Below, in pieces: positions 19,650 through 30,169 of a DNA stretch of 64,000 nucleotides. The first letter of the stretch is position 1; the number at the start of each line of letters is the position of its first letter. The stretch is taken from contig NC_081555.1 in NCBI RefSeq assembly GCF_963082655.1, positions 93,884,914-93,948,913 on the forward strand, in the 5' to 3' direction. The translations under genes were made by a program, and so were the position numbers. The notes beneath the pieces were generated by a model, which was not told the origin of the DNA, did no database searches, and worked only from the letters and a program-made list of their open reading frames with translations. The stretch comes from Stomoxys calcitrans (Eukaryota > Arthropoda > Insecta > Diptera > Muscidae).

Positions 19650-21304
19650 TTCGGACAGTTTCTGACGGTTACTCCATCATGACCACACCTGTAGCAAAAG
19701 AATTTTCTAGGCGCGGCACAATCCACCCAGCTATGACCTTCCAAACCACAATTCCAGCATTTCAGATTTGTTTTGCCTTGAATTGCATCCACTTCCATGG
19801 CCTCCGAAGGCAACTCTTCCTCCCAGGCTAATTCGTGAACGCGCTGCGGCCCTAGATTAGGGCGTTGATACTGTTGACGGTGGCTTGCAAGAAGATTTTC
19901 TGCCCTTTTGACTTCTCTGTAGAAGCTCCCCAAGTCGTTAACTCTCACTGAGAATATCATCTGTGCCAATGATGTTTTCAGGTTGCCCCTCATAATTTCC
20001 ACCATCTCCGCCTCTCGATAGGGTTGCTTCTGCTGGTTTCGCAACTGAATCACCGCATTATAAAAATCTTCAAATGTTTCTTGGGGCTGCTGGCGACGAT
20101 TGAGAATTTGTGTTTGAATCTGGAATTCGTTTTCAAACCGCTGGTATTGCGTCAGCAGAGCCCTCTCAATTTCTTCCCAAGATCGAAATTGGACAAACTT
20201 GCGGTGGTTCCAGTACCAGTCTAGCGCTGGTTTCTCCAAGAGCTGGTGAAACTTAGTTAGGAATTCGCCTTCCGGGCAATCATAATCTCTTTTAAGCTCT
20301 CCTACTCGAAAGATAAACTCCTGCACGTTCATGGTTTTGGAGGTGCCATCAAATTTTATACCCCACTTGGCCAAATTTAGCTTACTGGTCGACTCAGTGT
20401 GTGTGCTGCCTCCAGGCCTTCCAAAATGTGAAGAAGGACCTGGAAAATGCGCCGGTTGCAACGGCGGCTGCAAATATGGTGGTGGCTCACTTACGTTAGG
20501 CTGCTGTGGCCTCTCATTCAATGGCGTGTAAAAGTTTGGCTGGGTTGAACCCCAGGAATTTCGGTACACCGATGGCACGCTGAGACCGCCGGCCTCCGAA
20601 ACTGGTGGTGCTGGCATAGATGAGTGTGGGACAGTGCTGGTGCTTGGTACAAAAGGCGGTGGTTGTGAGTATAAGGCCCCCGCCTGTTGATATGACGAGA
20701 CTGGTGGAGCTACTGGCGCCTGCATATATGACAAACCCCTAGGCGGATGCGTTTGCCCCAAAGACATATGCTGTCCCTGGCCTAGTAGTGGTCTTCCAGG
20801 CTGTCCTGTTGCCAGCTGAGCCATTGGTACATTGTTCGTAGGAACGGAATTACCCACTCCTAACGATCGTTTAGTAGCCTCAACAATGGTAGGTATCAAG
20901 CTGTTGATTCTTTCCGTCTGCTCCCTCTCGAACTCTATTCGGGCTAGACCAACGGCTGAAGAGATAATTTCGCGCATGCCAATACTCATAGTCGGGTTTG
21001 CTGGAGGCGCTGGGACGTTGAGACCAGTGAGTGGGCTAAAAGTTGGAGATGATACATGCCCTTGCGAGCTGAATGTGCTATTCAATAGCCGTGACAAATC
21101 GTCCATGCCCTGTGGTAGTGGTGGAGCGACGGATGAACGCGCAGATGCGATCGGCGCATTGCTGGCTGCCATTGTGGTTGTTGTCGTTGTGGTAGTGAAA
21201 GTCACACCTGGTTGGGTTGTGCTCACCGGAACATTCTGAGAAGTTCTTGGCTGCATCCTGGAATGGCCAGAATCTTCCCTACTTGCTGAGCGAGTGTTAA
21301 CCAT
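19586..21304 (-). CDS. gag: Gag polyprotein of the LTR retrotransposon (572 aa)
   Basis: The N-terminal 270 residues are Pro/Ser/Gln/Thr-rich. A capsid-like segment follows, beginning about KWGIKFDGTSK and containing ALDWYWNHR and the Arg/Gln-rich YQRFENEFQIQ. The C-terminal nucleocapsid has a canonical CCHC knuckle at residues 516-529 (CWNCGLEGHSWVDC). A second knuckle at 537-550 (CYRCGHDGVTVRNC) has Val where His is expected. The start is the ATG at 21304, the first in frame after the leader. It ends inside pol, which follows in the -1 frame. Confidence 0.95.
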   Translation of the reverse strand: MVNTRSASREDSGHSRMQPRTSQNVPVSTTQPGVTFTTTTTTTTMAASNAPIASARSSVAPPLPQGMDDLSRLLNSTFSSQGHVSSPTFSPLTGLNVPAPPANPTMSIGMREIISSAVGLARIEFEREQTERINSLIPTIVEATKRSLGVGNSVPTNNVPMAQLATGQPGRPLLGQGQHMSLGQTHPPRGLSYMQAPVAPPVSSYQQAGALYSQPPPFVPSTSTVPHSSMPAPPVSEAGGLSVPSVYRNSWGSTQPNFYTPLNERPQQPNVSEPPPYLQPPLQPAHFPGPSSHFGRPGGSTHTESTSKLNLAKWGIKFDGTSKTMNVQEFIFRVGELKRDYDCPEGEFLTKFHQLLEKPALDWYWNHRKFVQFRSWEEIERALLTQYQRFENEFQIQTQILNRRQQPQETFEDFYNAVIQLRNQQKQPYREAEMVEIMRGNLKTSLAQMIFSVRVNDLGSFYREVKRAENLLASHRQQYQRPNLGPQRVHELAWEEELPSEAMEVDAIQGKTNLKCWNCGLEGHSWVDCAAPRKFFCYRCGHDGVTVRNCPKCQGNRQRIPPQTGEVRSTPV

Positions 21305-22463
21305 TAGAGTAATTTATGACTGCAAATGCTGAATGTATAGCCAAAAGGAAAACCTTTTTGCGGGTAAGAAGCTAAAAGTTCGTAAAATAAAGAAAACTCC
21401 AAAAATAAAAAAATTAAGTGTCAAACTTTAAATGACAGAAACTAATAAGAAAAACAAAATTCTCTAAATAAAAAAACAGATTTGGTACCTCGAGATATGA
21501 GATAGATAATCTCCTGCTACTAAGGGAATAAATCTACCAAAGCAAAAACAGAAGGAAAAAAAAAGACTACAAATTCATGTAATGGATCGGTGGTAGGTAA
21601 CAAACTATCAAAAAGGTAAGTACAGGTAAAATAATGTACGTATCGTATAATGCCAGTGTATGCATGTTCTAATATAGGTATTTATTTTGATTCCAGGGTT
21701 TCGTGAGTGTAAACGCGAAAACAAAAAACGATGAAACATGGAAAGCTAGCTACGGTGGACAACACGTGGAAACATAAATCTTTGTCTGGCCTTACAGCCC
21801 ATGGACTAAGCCACGAATGCGTACGAAGACGAAGAAGAACGTGTATCCCGTGATAAAAAAAGGTAAGTCCACAATCAGATAGGCTATAACTAACTTTAAT
21901 AATATTGACTCTAAATATGGAAAGATGTAGGCCGAAGTAGACATTTTCCTCCAAGTCCAAAGGCCTTTGATGACACTAGGTATCGCTACCACTAGTCACC
22001 AAGACCACGGACACGGAGAAAGCTGTCACTTTAAGGCACATCCTGTAATCTCCAAGTATCTATCGCCTCCTTTGATGAAGCTGCTCGTCCTCCAGAGTCT
22101 CTAAACTCGACCGGGCGGGACTTCACCAAATGAGACGTCTTCTACTTGGTGATTACATAATGTGTAGGACTGATAGAAATAAATGAATGGGCTATTGTGA
22201 TGAAATTAGGGATAAACTAAATTAAAATCCAAAAAGCGATTAAAAGCTTACTTCCAAGAAGCTATCACGACTTCTGGATTAAAATAATCGCACCCCAAAG
22301 GAAATTCTGTTTAGAAAAGGACTGCTTAACTTGGGTCTTAAATGTAGCAAACGCGTTAGGGACTCTTAAATGACCTAAACGGGACTCATTTCTGACTGAC
22401 AAGTAAACCAAGACATTCTCTACACAAAACAAAAGCTATTGACACTAAAAGGACTTATTTCGG
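21305..22463 (-). other. Untranslated leader of the LTR element
   Basis: About 1.16 kb lies between primer site and gag start. It has no long frame on the sense strand. It presumably holds packaging signals, but I see no specific structure. Confidence 0.7.
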
Positions 22464-22481
22464 GCCCCACGTTGGGCGCCA
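22464..22481 (-). promoter_or_regulatory. Primer binding site for tRNA-Lys
   Basis: The plus strand reads GCCCCACGTTGGGCGCCA, the 3' end of animal tRNA-Lys(CUU) including part of the CCA. On the sense strand this is an 18-base primer site, three bases inside the 5' LTR. Confidence 0.93.
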
Positions 22482-22484
22482 TTT

Positions 22485-24575
22485 TGTTAATGGTGGTGTT
22501 CCAAGGTTGGGATTTATCTGACGATAAAACCCCGTTTGTGGTGCCATGAATTGCCTTGCCGGTATGCTGGCGTTTAGCGCGGCTAGGGCTCGCCGGATGG
22601 GGGTGGTTCTTGCAACCATGACATCTATCACACCATAAACCAAAAAAAATCATACCGGTCTTTGCGTAAGAAAGAAAGAAAAAGGTAGGCCAAAATAAGT
22701 CCATGAAAAAAAGGAACAGGAGACAATGTCGAAAAAAAAAAAAACAAACACGTTCACTCACGAAATTAATGGACAAATAACCTACACTGCACCGGACGAT
22801 ACGTGGCTTGGCGGCTGGTATGCCAAGCACTTGGCCCTCCCACAGAAGCCACGATCGGGCTTCACCATGATACCTACACCATGCCCTAGGTATCCCAACA
22901 TCGGTACCCCTACTTACCTCTTACATGCTCCCTACCACCTTCCTAAAATCGGCCTAAGCCAAACACATTTCTAATTCCGTATTCCAAAACGTTATAAAAC
23001 TGCCCTCTTTATTGTCACAAGTACAAAGAAATCTTAAATAGAATTCCAACAATGACATCCACCGTTCGCCTTCGATCCGATCATTTCTATCCGCTGAAGT
23101 AAGGTTCCCGGTTTGCTTCGGCCGGGCTGCCGCTGATGTCCGTCCGCGTATAAACGTCGGTAGTTGGTTCTGTCCGTCCGTGTTGTCTATATGAATATAT
23201 TCCGCCTTTTCTGTTTTCTTTCAATCAATTCCTTTTTCTCCTTTTAGGTTTGACAAGCTGATATCCCCACCTAACGGGCAAAAGCTCCCTGATCAACGTA
23301 TTGAGGACCTACCCGGATTAGAGCTCTGATCCTAGCGCCTACGGTTCCTCTAAAACGGAACTCACTAAATTTAAGTTGGGACAGATAACCCTTCTTGTCT
23401 CCCCCAGGTAAAAAAGAAAATTAATATATATATATATATATCTAGATAGTATTGGGCACAAATATATTTATATATGCAAGTATTTACTGTAAAAAAAAAG
23501 GTCTGTCTTTATAGGTCGTCCGTTTTGGTCCGGAGTCCGGCATTTACCCCTGCAACCCGGGGAGGTTGCAAGCATCAGGAGCTCCCACGTTGATTGGAGT
23601 GGCGATGGTGACTGGGCGTGGCTGATGACCGACGATAGGTGTATTGTAATTATTCCTTATTTTGCTTATACTTCATATATTTTCCAGACTCTCTATTTAG
23701 GCTATAAATCCAATTCAGTTTGTAGGTTAAGCCTTTTTTTTACTTGTAGGTTAAGCTCTATTTAGTTTGTAAGTTAAACTCTATTTAGTTTGTAAGTTAC
23801 ACTCTATTTAGTTTGTAAGTAACACTCTATTTAGTTTGCAAGTTACACTCTGTTTAGTTGGTAAGTAACACTCTATTTAGTTTGCAAGTTACACTCTGTT
23901 TAGTTGGTAAGTTTTAATCTCATATAGTTTTTAGGTTGTAACTTCCTGATGCACGTAGTTTTTAGGATTAATTCGCATGTAGTTTTTCAAGATTAATTGA
24001 CACGTAGCTTTTAAGATTATTCGGCATGTAGATTTTAGCCTTGTGTTTTTCTTTCTTATTTGTAGTTGATTAATTAATTTAGGTTGTAGCCAAAAATGCA
24101 AATTTTCTTGAACACAAATTCACGGCAAATAAAAAAACTCTTTCGCTACCACTGGTGTTTTATTTTCTCTTTTCCTTTTTTTTTTGTTCATAGCGTTTAT
24201 ATTAATGTAAAAGTGGTTCACACTGCTTTGTGGCACCGGGCATTTCACTTAACCGCAGACACTTGCAGAAAAAACTTTCTTCTCCAATCTCTCGCAGACA
24301 AACTCTCTCCTCTCCATCCAGCCAGCTCCAATATCCAGATCCAAAAGAAAGGGCAAAGCCCAGGAAATCGGCCATTTTCCCTAAATTTCCTAATATGGCT
24401 TTTTCCTTTCGCTTTTTCCCTTATTTTTGATATTTGGCCCCAAGCGACCTGACATATATCAATTCCAATCTGTGGCCAGCTGTTTCGGCCGCGTTGCCAA
24501 CCAAATGAACATCATGATATTCACAATAGGGTCAATATGGGGACCTACTAACGCCCTGACATCGCGCACACAACA
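22485..24575 (-). repeat. 5' LTR (2091 bp)
   Basis: Direct repeat of 10051-12141 at a constant offset of 12,434 bases with no net indel. It should contain the element promoter; I could not place the transcription start. Confidence 0.95.
23756..23916 (-). repeat. Tandem 23-bp units in the 5' LTR
   Basis: Counterpart of the array at 11322-11482, with the same seven units and variants. Conservation of copy number between the two LTRs also supports a recent insertion. Confidence 0.9.
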
Positions 24576-24579
24576 TGTG
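24576..24579. repeat. Target-site duplication TGTG (right)
   Basis: Matches 10047-10050 on the other side of the element. Confidence 0.85.
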
Positions 24580-25560
24580 ATTCCAGAAGTACAAGACGAC
24601 TAGAGACTACCCATAATTCAATCGTTAGATATGTTTATAGATTAAAACGTTATGAGGGTTGGAAAAACTTTTTGAGATGGAGCTTAAAGATTTCCTTAAA
24701 ACTAATAACCTTGTCCTTTTTATAAAATTGAATATGAGAAATCTCCAGAATATACACAATTTTTATACTACAATTTGGAAGAACAAACCAATGTGTCCTA
24801 GTTTTCTAGCCGCGCTATCGCCTACTTTTATCATAATGGTATTGCGATTCGAGGAGTGCAAGAAGACTGGAGACAAGCTACAATGCCATAGTCAGATATG
24901 TCCATGGACTGAAACGGTATGAAAGTCCTGCACCGTTCTCGTAAATCCTTTTTGACATGAAGTTTAATGATTTTATTGATATTCCATTGCAGAATATTTT
25001 CCGGCTTTGGACCATTGTTTAATGCTTTCTATTCAAAGAATAGTATAGCAAAAAACATTTTAAAGTCAACAAAGAGTGTGTTGTTTCTAGAAGCATTTGA
25101 CTGGTTTCCTGTATCGAAATTTCATTTTCAACCAAAAAAAGATTTTCTCAACATAAAAAATCGTATTCATAGAATAATAACCGAAAAAAGTCCTAAATAT
25201 CTCTACCAAAAGGTACAGTTTGAACAAACCGAAGATTATTAACAGTCCGTCTTCGATATCGCCTATTAATATCAGATTGGCAATTTTTTATAAATGCAAT
25301 CCGTTTGTGGAACTCTCTGTCACCAAAGATTCAACGCTTTAAACAATCCTTAAAAAAATATTTTCAAGGAATACAAAAGTTTGAATACAATTCATATTTT
25401 GTTTTCCATTTTCATAACTCTGATATACAAAAATTGTTATACTTTATGATTTTTTATACATACCAATGTACATGTCTACCATTGTAATCTTGCAAATACT
25501 ATATGAATTCGATTATTGTAATCTTGTTGTGTGCGAAAACAGAATTAAATAAATCAAATA
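24580..25560 (+). pseudogene. Decayed LINE, C-terminal tail of the reverse-transcriptase ORF and 3' UTR
   Basis: Broken plus-strand frames give the kind of C-terminal block seen in Jockey/CR1-type ORF2: LEAFDWFPVSKF, a region with IKNRIHRIITEKSP, then LWNSLSPKIQ followed by FKQSLKKYFQ-like sequence. The last is the familiar ending of such proteins. Stops and frameshifts separate the pieces. The first 350 bases are less clear. The sequence ends near an AATAAATAAATC-like stretch at 25543-25560. Confidence 0.6.
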
Positions 25561-25744
25561 AAATGGCAATACGTCGTTAATGTAATCCGATTATGGAAAT
25601 TGCTACCACCATCGAATCGATACGCCGGCAACGTCATTATCTTTAAAAAATCTTTAAAAAGCTATTTTCAAACAAATAATCTATTGTGTTAATTTTCATT
25701 TTCGTATTATCCCCTTTTATGCTTGTGATTTGAATGTTTTTGTT

Positions 25745-25830
25745 TCAGCAGTGTGTTGTACACTGAGGCGACATCCCTTACCGATGATAGACTCCATCGG
25801 GCCAATCCGGTACGTATAACCGGCTGCCAT
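25745..25830 (-). repeat. Short interspersed element, family A
   Basis: Core GGCTGCCAT...CACTGCTG in inverted orientation relative to the copy at 26044-26149. Confidence 0.75.
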
Positions 25831-26043
25831 GATTTTAATGTGTACTCATGTTGTGATAATCATACCGACTTGTTCAATTACAAACTTTGATGTTTAATTT
25901 TTGAATTTTAATACTATTTTTTATAATCGAAATGTTAATCTCTAACATTATTGTGATCAATTACACTGCTTGACATTGTAACTTCGCATACTATGATGAT
26001 AATATACCTAAAATCTTGCTGTATATGTACTCTACCAACGCTG

Positions 26044-26149
26044 CAATCCCAAGGCAGCCGGTTGTACGTACCGGATTGACCCGATGAAGTCCTTCATCGG
26101 CAAGGGCTGCCGCCTTAGTGTACAACACACTGCTGCAACAATAACAACC
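26044..26149 (+). repeat. Short interspersed element, family A
   Basis: Reads CAATCCCAAGGCAGCCGG through AGGGCTGCCGCC to ACACTGCTGCAACAATAACAACC. It forms a head-to-head inverted pair with 25745-25830 across about 210 bases. Confidence 0.8.
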
Positions 26150-26158
26150 ACATTACAG

Positions 26159-26905
26159 AAAGAACTGGAAAATGCTGTGGATGCAGGTACTGAATTGAAT
26201 AAAATTGTCGCGGAATTGTTGAGTAATCAAATTGACAGCAAAGTAAGTGCTTTATCTTAGTTTAAGATGCTATTCTGGAAATAAATGGTAATCTGGCAGC
26301 GAAGACACACAAAACTTTTGAGTCAAAAATGGGATGCGGAACTATTGGAGACTCAAAAGAAATACATCACATTGAAGGAGCGTAAGGAATTGGTTATTTT
26401 TAAGTACCAATATGACATGTTGTCCCTTAGAACTAACTTCATCAGTAACCGCTCAGGTGGAGAAAATGAAATAAGACTTTAATCAACTGGAAAAGGATAA
26501 GCTGGTATTTCAAGTTAGATTAGAAGTACTATCCAATTACTTCAAGACAAAGAGACACATTTACAAGAGTATGGTGACCACCATAACTTAAAGCCTGTTA
26601 TTATTACTTTGCTACTTATACATTTTTTATTTAGATTTTATTTTTTACTGTTTTCATATCGTGTAGATACTTTTACTCAGATAGCTTGACTTGTAATACA
26701 GTTATTTGGCCATATGGCTTTTTGTATTATATTGTATTATATAACAACAAGGAGAGACTTCTACTACTGTGGAATGTTTCACTTCTGTGAAGGAGGAAAT
26801 ACAATCTTTAAAGTGCATTTAATTTTGTTTCAATGATACATTGCGTGCTAAGATAGTGGCGCAAGTTGCTGGGCTCAATGCCCAAAAACTTGGTGGGTGG
26901 AGGTT
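26159..26905 (+). pseudogene. Decayed coiled-coil gene fragment resembling TANGO1/cTAGE5
   Basis: A 28-codon exon at 26159-26242 (acceptor CATTACAG, donor GTAAGT) encodes KELENAVDAGTELNKIVAEL. A 59-base intron then leads to an in-frame exon at 26300 with KLLSQKWDAELLETQ, which ends in a premature stop. Further pieces in shifted frames read FQVRLEVLSNYFKTK (about 26500) and TSVKEEIQSLK (about 26785), then RAKIVAQ (about 26845). Order and wording match my memory of the second coiled coil of the TANGO1/MIA3-cTAGE5 family, which organises ER exit sites for large cargo. Introns are retained, so it is a genomic rather than a processed copy. Frameshifts and stops show it is dead. The family call is inference from memory. 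Confidence 0.45.
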
Positions 26906-27444
26906 CGTCAATCCGACAGTCCCTATAAAGAAGCCAGAGCATAAACCACAACTTTGCTTTGGCGGCAATGTTATATATTTACATATACATGTATGTAAAT
27001 ATTTATATTTTTTACCCGTTGTCATTCTTTTTATTTATTTACTTTTTTTTTAATTTGTATCAATAAAATTTAAATGTTTTTAAATCTGATTCATATCTAC
27101 ACAAAATGAGCCAATTATGTGCTCTTTATATTTTATAGATACTTTAGATCCAAGTAGCAGCTAAATCTAATTATAATTCTTGCCAGGATTATTCATAGAT
27201 GGGCATACTAGCCTGTTGCTCAGAAGAAGCAGCATTTGGGTTTCCTATCCATATAGCGATTGCTTGTTATAACGATAACGGCAACGTAAACATTTTTTTT
27301 TAGCCACTAAAAATCAACTTCGATTTTTTACACCAAAAGTCGATTAATCGATTAGTTAAAAGTCGACTTTTTGCAAATCATCCATCATCATCGTCTTGTT
27401 CATAGCATTCAGGAGAAGTTCGTTTTACAAAGAAATAAGAAAAA
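26906..27444. other. Upstream region of Rpn12, no gene seen
   Basis: AT-rich. A pair of ATCGATTAATCGATT-like and AAAGTCGACTTTT words near 27340-27375 is partly palindromic. The transcription start of Rpn12 probably lies in 27380-27440. Confidence 0.4.
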
Positions 27445-30058
27445 ATGTCCCAATTACAAAGTGTGGAAACATTATACAAGGAATTAAACACAGAATGGTC
27501 TAAAAAACCTCAAAACTTAAAGAAGTGTGGGCAACTGCTGGATCAGTTAAAGGTATTGTAGTTTTTGCCGCATACTTAACTTTTTTGAGAATTCTTGAAG
27601 GCTTCTGTTTGTTTTGCTTTATCATTGCCTTTTATCCTAAACTGTTTTTTTACCTATATATTCAGGTTGCTCTTACGAAATTGGCATTCCTGCCCACAAA
27701 AGATGTGACATCGACGAAAGCAGAAATGATTCTTTCAAGGAATGTATTGGAAATTGCGGTTGAATACAGTGTGGCAACAAAAGATATTCCGGCTTTTGAG
27801 CGTTATATGTCCCAACTGAAATGTTATTATTACGATTACAAGTAAGTTGTGTGGTGTATTTCCATCAAAGAATTGTACTGGGTATAGGCCCCATCGCTAT
27901 TCCAATACTGTGGTACCGGGAACTATAACTTTGTGCATTTGTTTGCAACGCTACAAAGTAAAGGTGACGCTCTTTCTACTCATAATCATTTGCACGTTCG
28001 GAATCTATTTTAGAGACACAGTAAAATATGTTTAAATTATTAGGACTGAACATAGGAGCAGGCCATAGGACGTTAAATTTGAAGCGACGAATCGGATAGC
28101 TGAAACGACACTTAATGTCCAGTGCGATGTACTGCTGTCAGCAGCATAGTCTAAGATCAAAGCTAGAGGACCTGGGGGTCTACATTGAGAATCCAGGGAT
28201 TGAGATCTGTTTCCGACTGTCTGACGTATATTGTGAACATATTAAGGGACATTAAATTTGCCAACGATTTGGCCGTGAAGGCAAACTATTAGTCGGATCG
28301 CTTTAAATATTTTTTTAAACGATTCTAGATAAAATTTCCTTGGAATACATGTAGAGGTCGGGTATACTTCCCATAAACCATCAAGGAGTAATTTAGTTTG
28401 AAAATGAAAAAGCGACCCAAGAAAACTTCTCACCCGCCGGAGGGTTGCCATCGAGCTTAACCCTCCGGCGGGTGATAAGAGCCTCCTTTTTATAACCGAG
28501 TCCGAAAGGCGTGCCGCAGTGCGAGACCTCTTGGGGGAGAAGTTTCTACATGGCTGTCATACAATTTTTTCAAATGGCATAGCTTTTCACATATGTTGCC
28601 GGCATTAGCAGAGGATAAATTTTTGGAAATTTTTTGCTGGTGTTCACGCTTGGGTTCGAACCCAGGCGTTCAGCGCCATAAGCGGACATGCAAACCTCTG
28701 TTCTAGGGTGGCCTCCTTTTACATGACATAGTCCCTCACAAATGTTGCCAGCATTAGAAAGAAATAACCACCGCTGAAAATTGTTTTTGATGTTATCGCC
28801 AGAGTTGGAAACTACACAGAAAGAAAAATGTTAATGATAATAATGAGCTTGTCATAACATTTATGAAAAAAATTTAAATACGTCCCAATGAAACTTTATG
28901 AAAAACGTTTCATAAATCTCAATTCAATGAGATCGTTCACGTATGCCATAATTCGCCCTTGGTCTGGGTTATTTTCATAATCCATCCCAGATTTCTATAA
29001 ACTTTCATATATTCTCCCGATTTACAATTAAAATTTTTGGACCGAATTGGATTCGGTTCATATTTGAGCCGTAATAACAAAAATTTTCAATTTATAAGCG
29101 GAAAATTTAGCACAGATTTGGATATTCTCGTTATTGGTGATGCCCTAAAAAAAGTGATATGGCGGGCTGTGTCGAAAACTGTTAAGCAGCGATAAGCGTC
29201 TTAATGCGCGTTTTGGGTTGGTTAAGACCTGGCCCAATATGAGGGTAGCCCATCCCAAAATAACACGGCAAATAGAGAACTAAATCTTTACATGCTTAAT
29301 TTTTCTATAAATCCCATAATAAAATAAATAAAGGAGTATCCATTTTTCAATGGTATTCAGGATTTCTTTATGAAAAGCAGCTGTAGTATTTAATGTACAA
29401 AATAAGTAGTTTTGATAAAATCTTTAAATGTTAAGGTCGTAATTTTTTTTATCCATAATCTACATAAACTTTTCTTTTTATTTCAGGAAAGAAATAGGTG
29501 AATCCGAAAATATGTTTAAATTATTGGGACTGAACTTATTGTACTTGCTGTCTGTGAATCGTGTATCTGAATTTCACACCGAACTCGAGCTTTTGTCGGC
29601 GGAAATAATTCATACAAATAAATATATTGGACCCATATTAGCCTTAGAACAATATATTATGGAGGGACGTTATAATAAAATATTCCAAGCTAAGGTAAAA
29701 TTACAACATATTATGCATTGTTTTCCTAATAGATATTCTTGTTTAATTTCAGAGCTGCGTTCCTTCCGAAATATACTGCTATTTCATGGACATGTTATTG
29801 TGTACCGTACGCGATGAAATTGCTGGGTGCATTGAAAAGGCATACGATAAAATATCTGTTCAAGATTCTGCAAAACGATTGAACCTTAAGACTCCAGAGG
29901 AAGTTAAAAGTTTCGGCAAAAAACGCAATTGGCAATTAGATAATGATGGAGTTTACAATTTTGTTGATAGATCTGTAAAGCCGAAAGAAATTTTACCTTC
30001 AGTAGAATTGGCCGAACAGGCAATATTCTATGCCCGTGAATTGGAAATGATAGTTTAA
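27445..30058 (+). CDS. Rpn12: 26S proteasome regulatory subunit Rpn12 (PSMD8), 265 aa
   Basis: Rpn12 is a lid subunit of the 19S regulatory particle; its incorporation completes lid assembly. The coding exons are 27445-27552, 27666-27841, 29487-29694 and 29753-30058, all with GT/AG ends and compatible phases. Together they give 265 codons, matching the usual animal length near 264. The product starts [18 protein letters not shown] and has the helical PCI-type fold signature (CSN8/PSMD8 family), with conserved-looking [18 protein letters not shown] and KSFGKKRNW segments in the C-terminal half. Intron 2 (27842-29486, 1645 bp) is inflated by repeats and also contains a partial copy of the start of exon 3. 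It ends 111 bases from the stop of the convergent NDUFV3-like gene. Confidence 0.94.
28023..28052 (+). repeat. Partial duplicate of the start of Rpn12 exon 3 within intron 2
   Basis: AAAATATGTTTAAATTATT plus eleven more bases match 29507-29536 in exon 3 with about two differences in 30. No splice acceptor precedes the copy, so it is a non-functional exon scrap. Confidence 0.8.
28430..28475. repeat. Perfect 17-bp inverted repeat with a 12-base loop
   Basis: TCACCCGCCGGAGGGTT at 28430-28446 is exactly complementary to 28459-28475. It sits at the tail junction of the tRNA-derived SINE that follows, inside Rpn12 intron 2. It is GC-rich and conspicuous in an AT-rich intron. Confidence 0.9.
28459..28717 (-). 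repeat. tRNA-derived SINE, family C (near full length)
   Basis: On the minus strand it begins GGAGGCCACCCTAGAACAGA, giving an A-box-like segment, followed about 35 bases later by a B box GGTTCGAACCC (28662-28652). Downstream come the family signatures GGTGTCGCACTGC-like, CGGACTCGGTTATAAAAAGG and TTATCA. RNA polymerase III type 2 promoter elements point to a tRNA-derived SINE. Confidence 0.8.
28721..28812 (-). repeat. SINE family C, internal fragment
   Basis: Matches the middle of the neighbouring copy (AATGCTGGCAACATTTGTGA on the minus strand) and lies directly next to it in the same orientation. Confidence 0.65.
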
Positions 30059-30169
30059 TACAGTATCACGCTAATTGTATAGATTTATTCTTCACATCAA
30101 TAAAACACTCATTCATTTACAATTGAATTTTTTTTCCAACAATTTTGCTAAAACATTGTTTAGAGTTAT

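Larger units (their letters stand above)
10051..24575 (-). mobile_element. Complete Ty3/gypsy LTR retrotransposon, 14.5 kb, Osvaldo/Ulysses-like
   Basis: Two directly repeated LTRs (10051-12141 and 22485-24575, both 2091 bp) enclose, in minus-strand order, a tRNA-Lys primer site, a leader, gag, pol and a long 3' region. The domain order protease, reverse transcriptase, RNase H, integrase is that of Ty3/gypsy. The very long LTRs together with the tRNA-Lys primer site suggest the Osvaldo/Ulysses group of fly elements; that is inference from memory. Every pair of LTR positions I compared was identical, including a 17-base TA run, so the insertion is young. No env frame exists. The element is unusually large because of 4.2 kb between pol and the 3' LTR, part of which is a nested repeat and part an antisense, exon-like tract. 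Confidence 0.95.

Noticed and set aside
22464..22481. tRNA-Lys gene
   Set aside because: Only the 3' 18 bases of tRNA-Lys match and they sit three bases from an LTR, so it is a retroelement primer site.
28242..28451. Coding frame in Rpn12 intron 2
   Set aside because: It ends in the hairpin arm and SINE junction and shows no protein-like motif.
28652..28708. Functional tRNA gene
   Set aside because: A and B boxes are present but no cloverleaf or acceptor stem could be formed, and the body is shared by several dispersed copies; it is a SINE.
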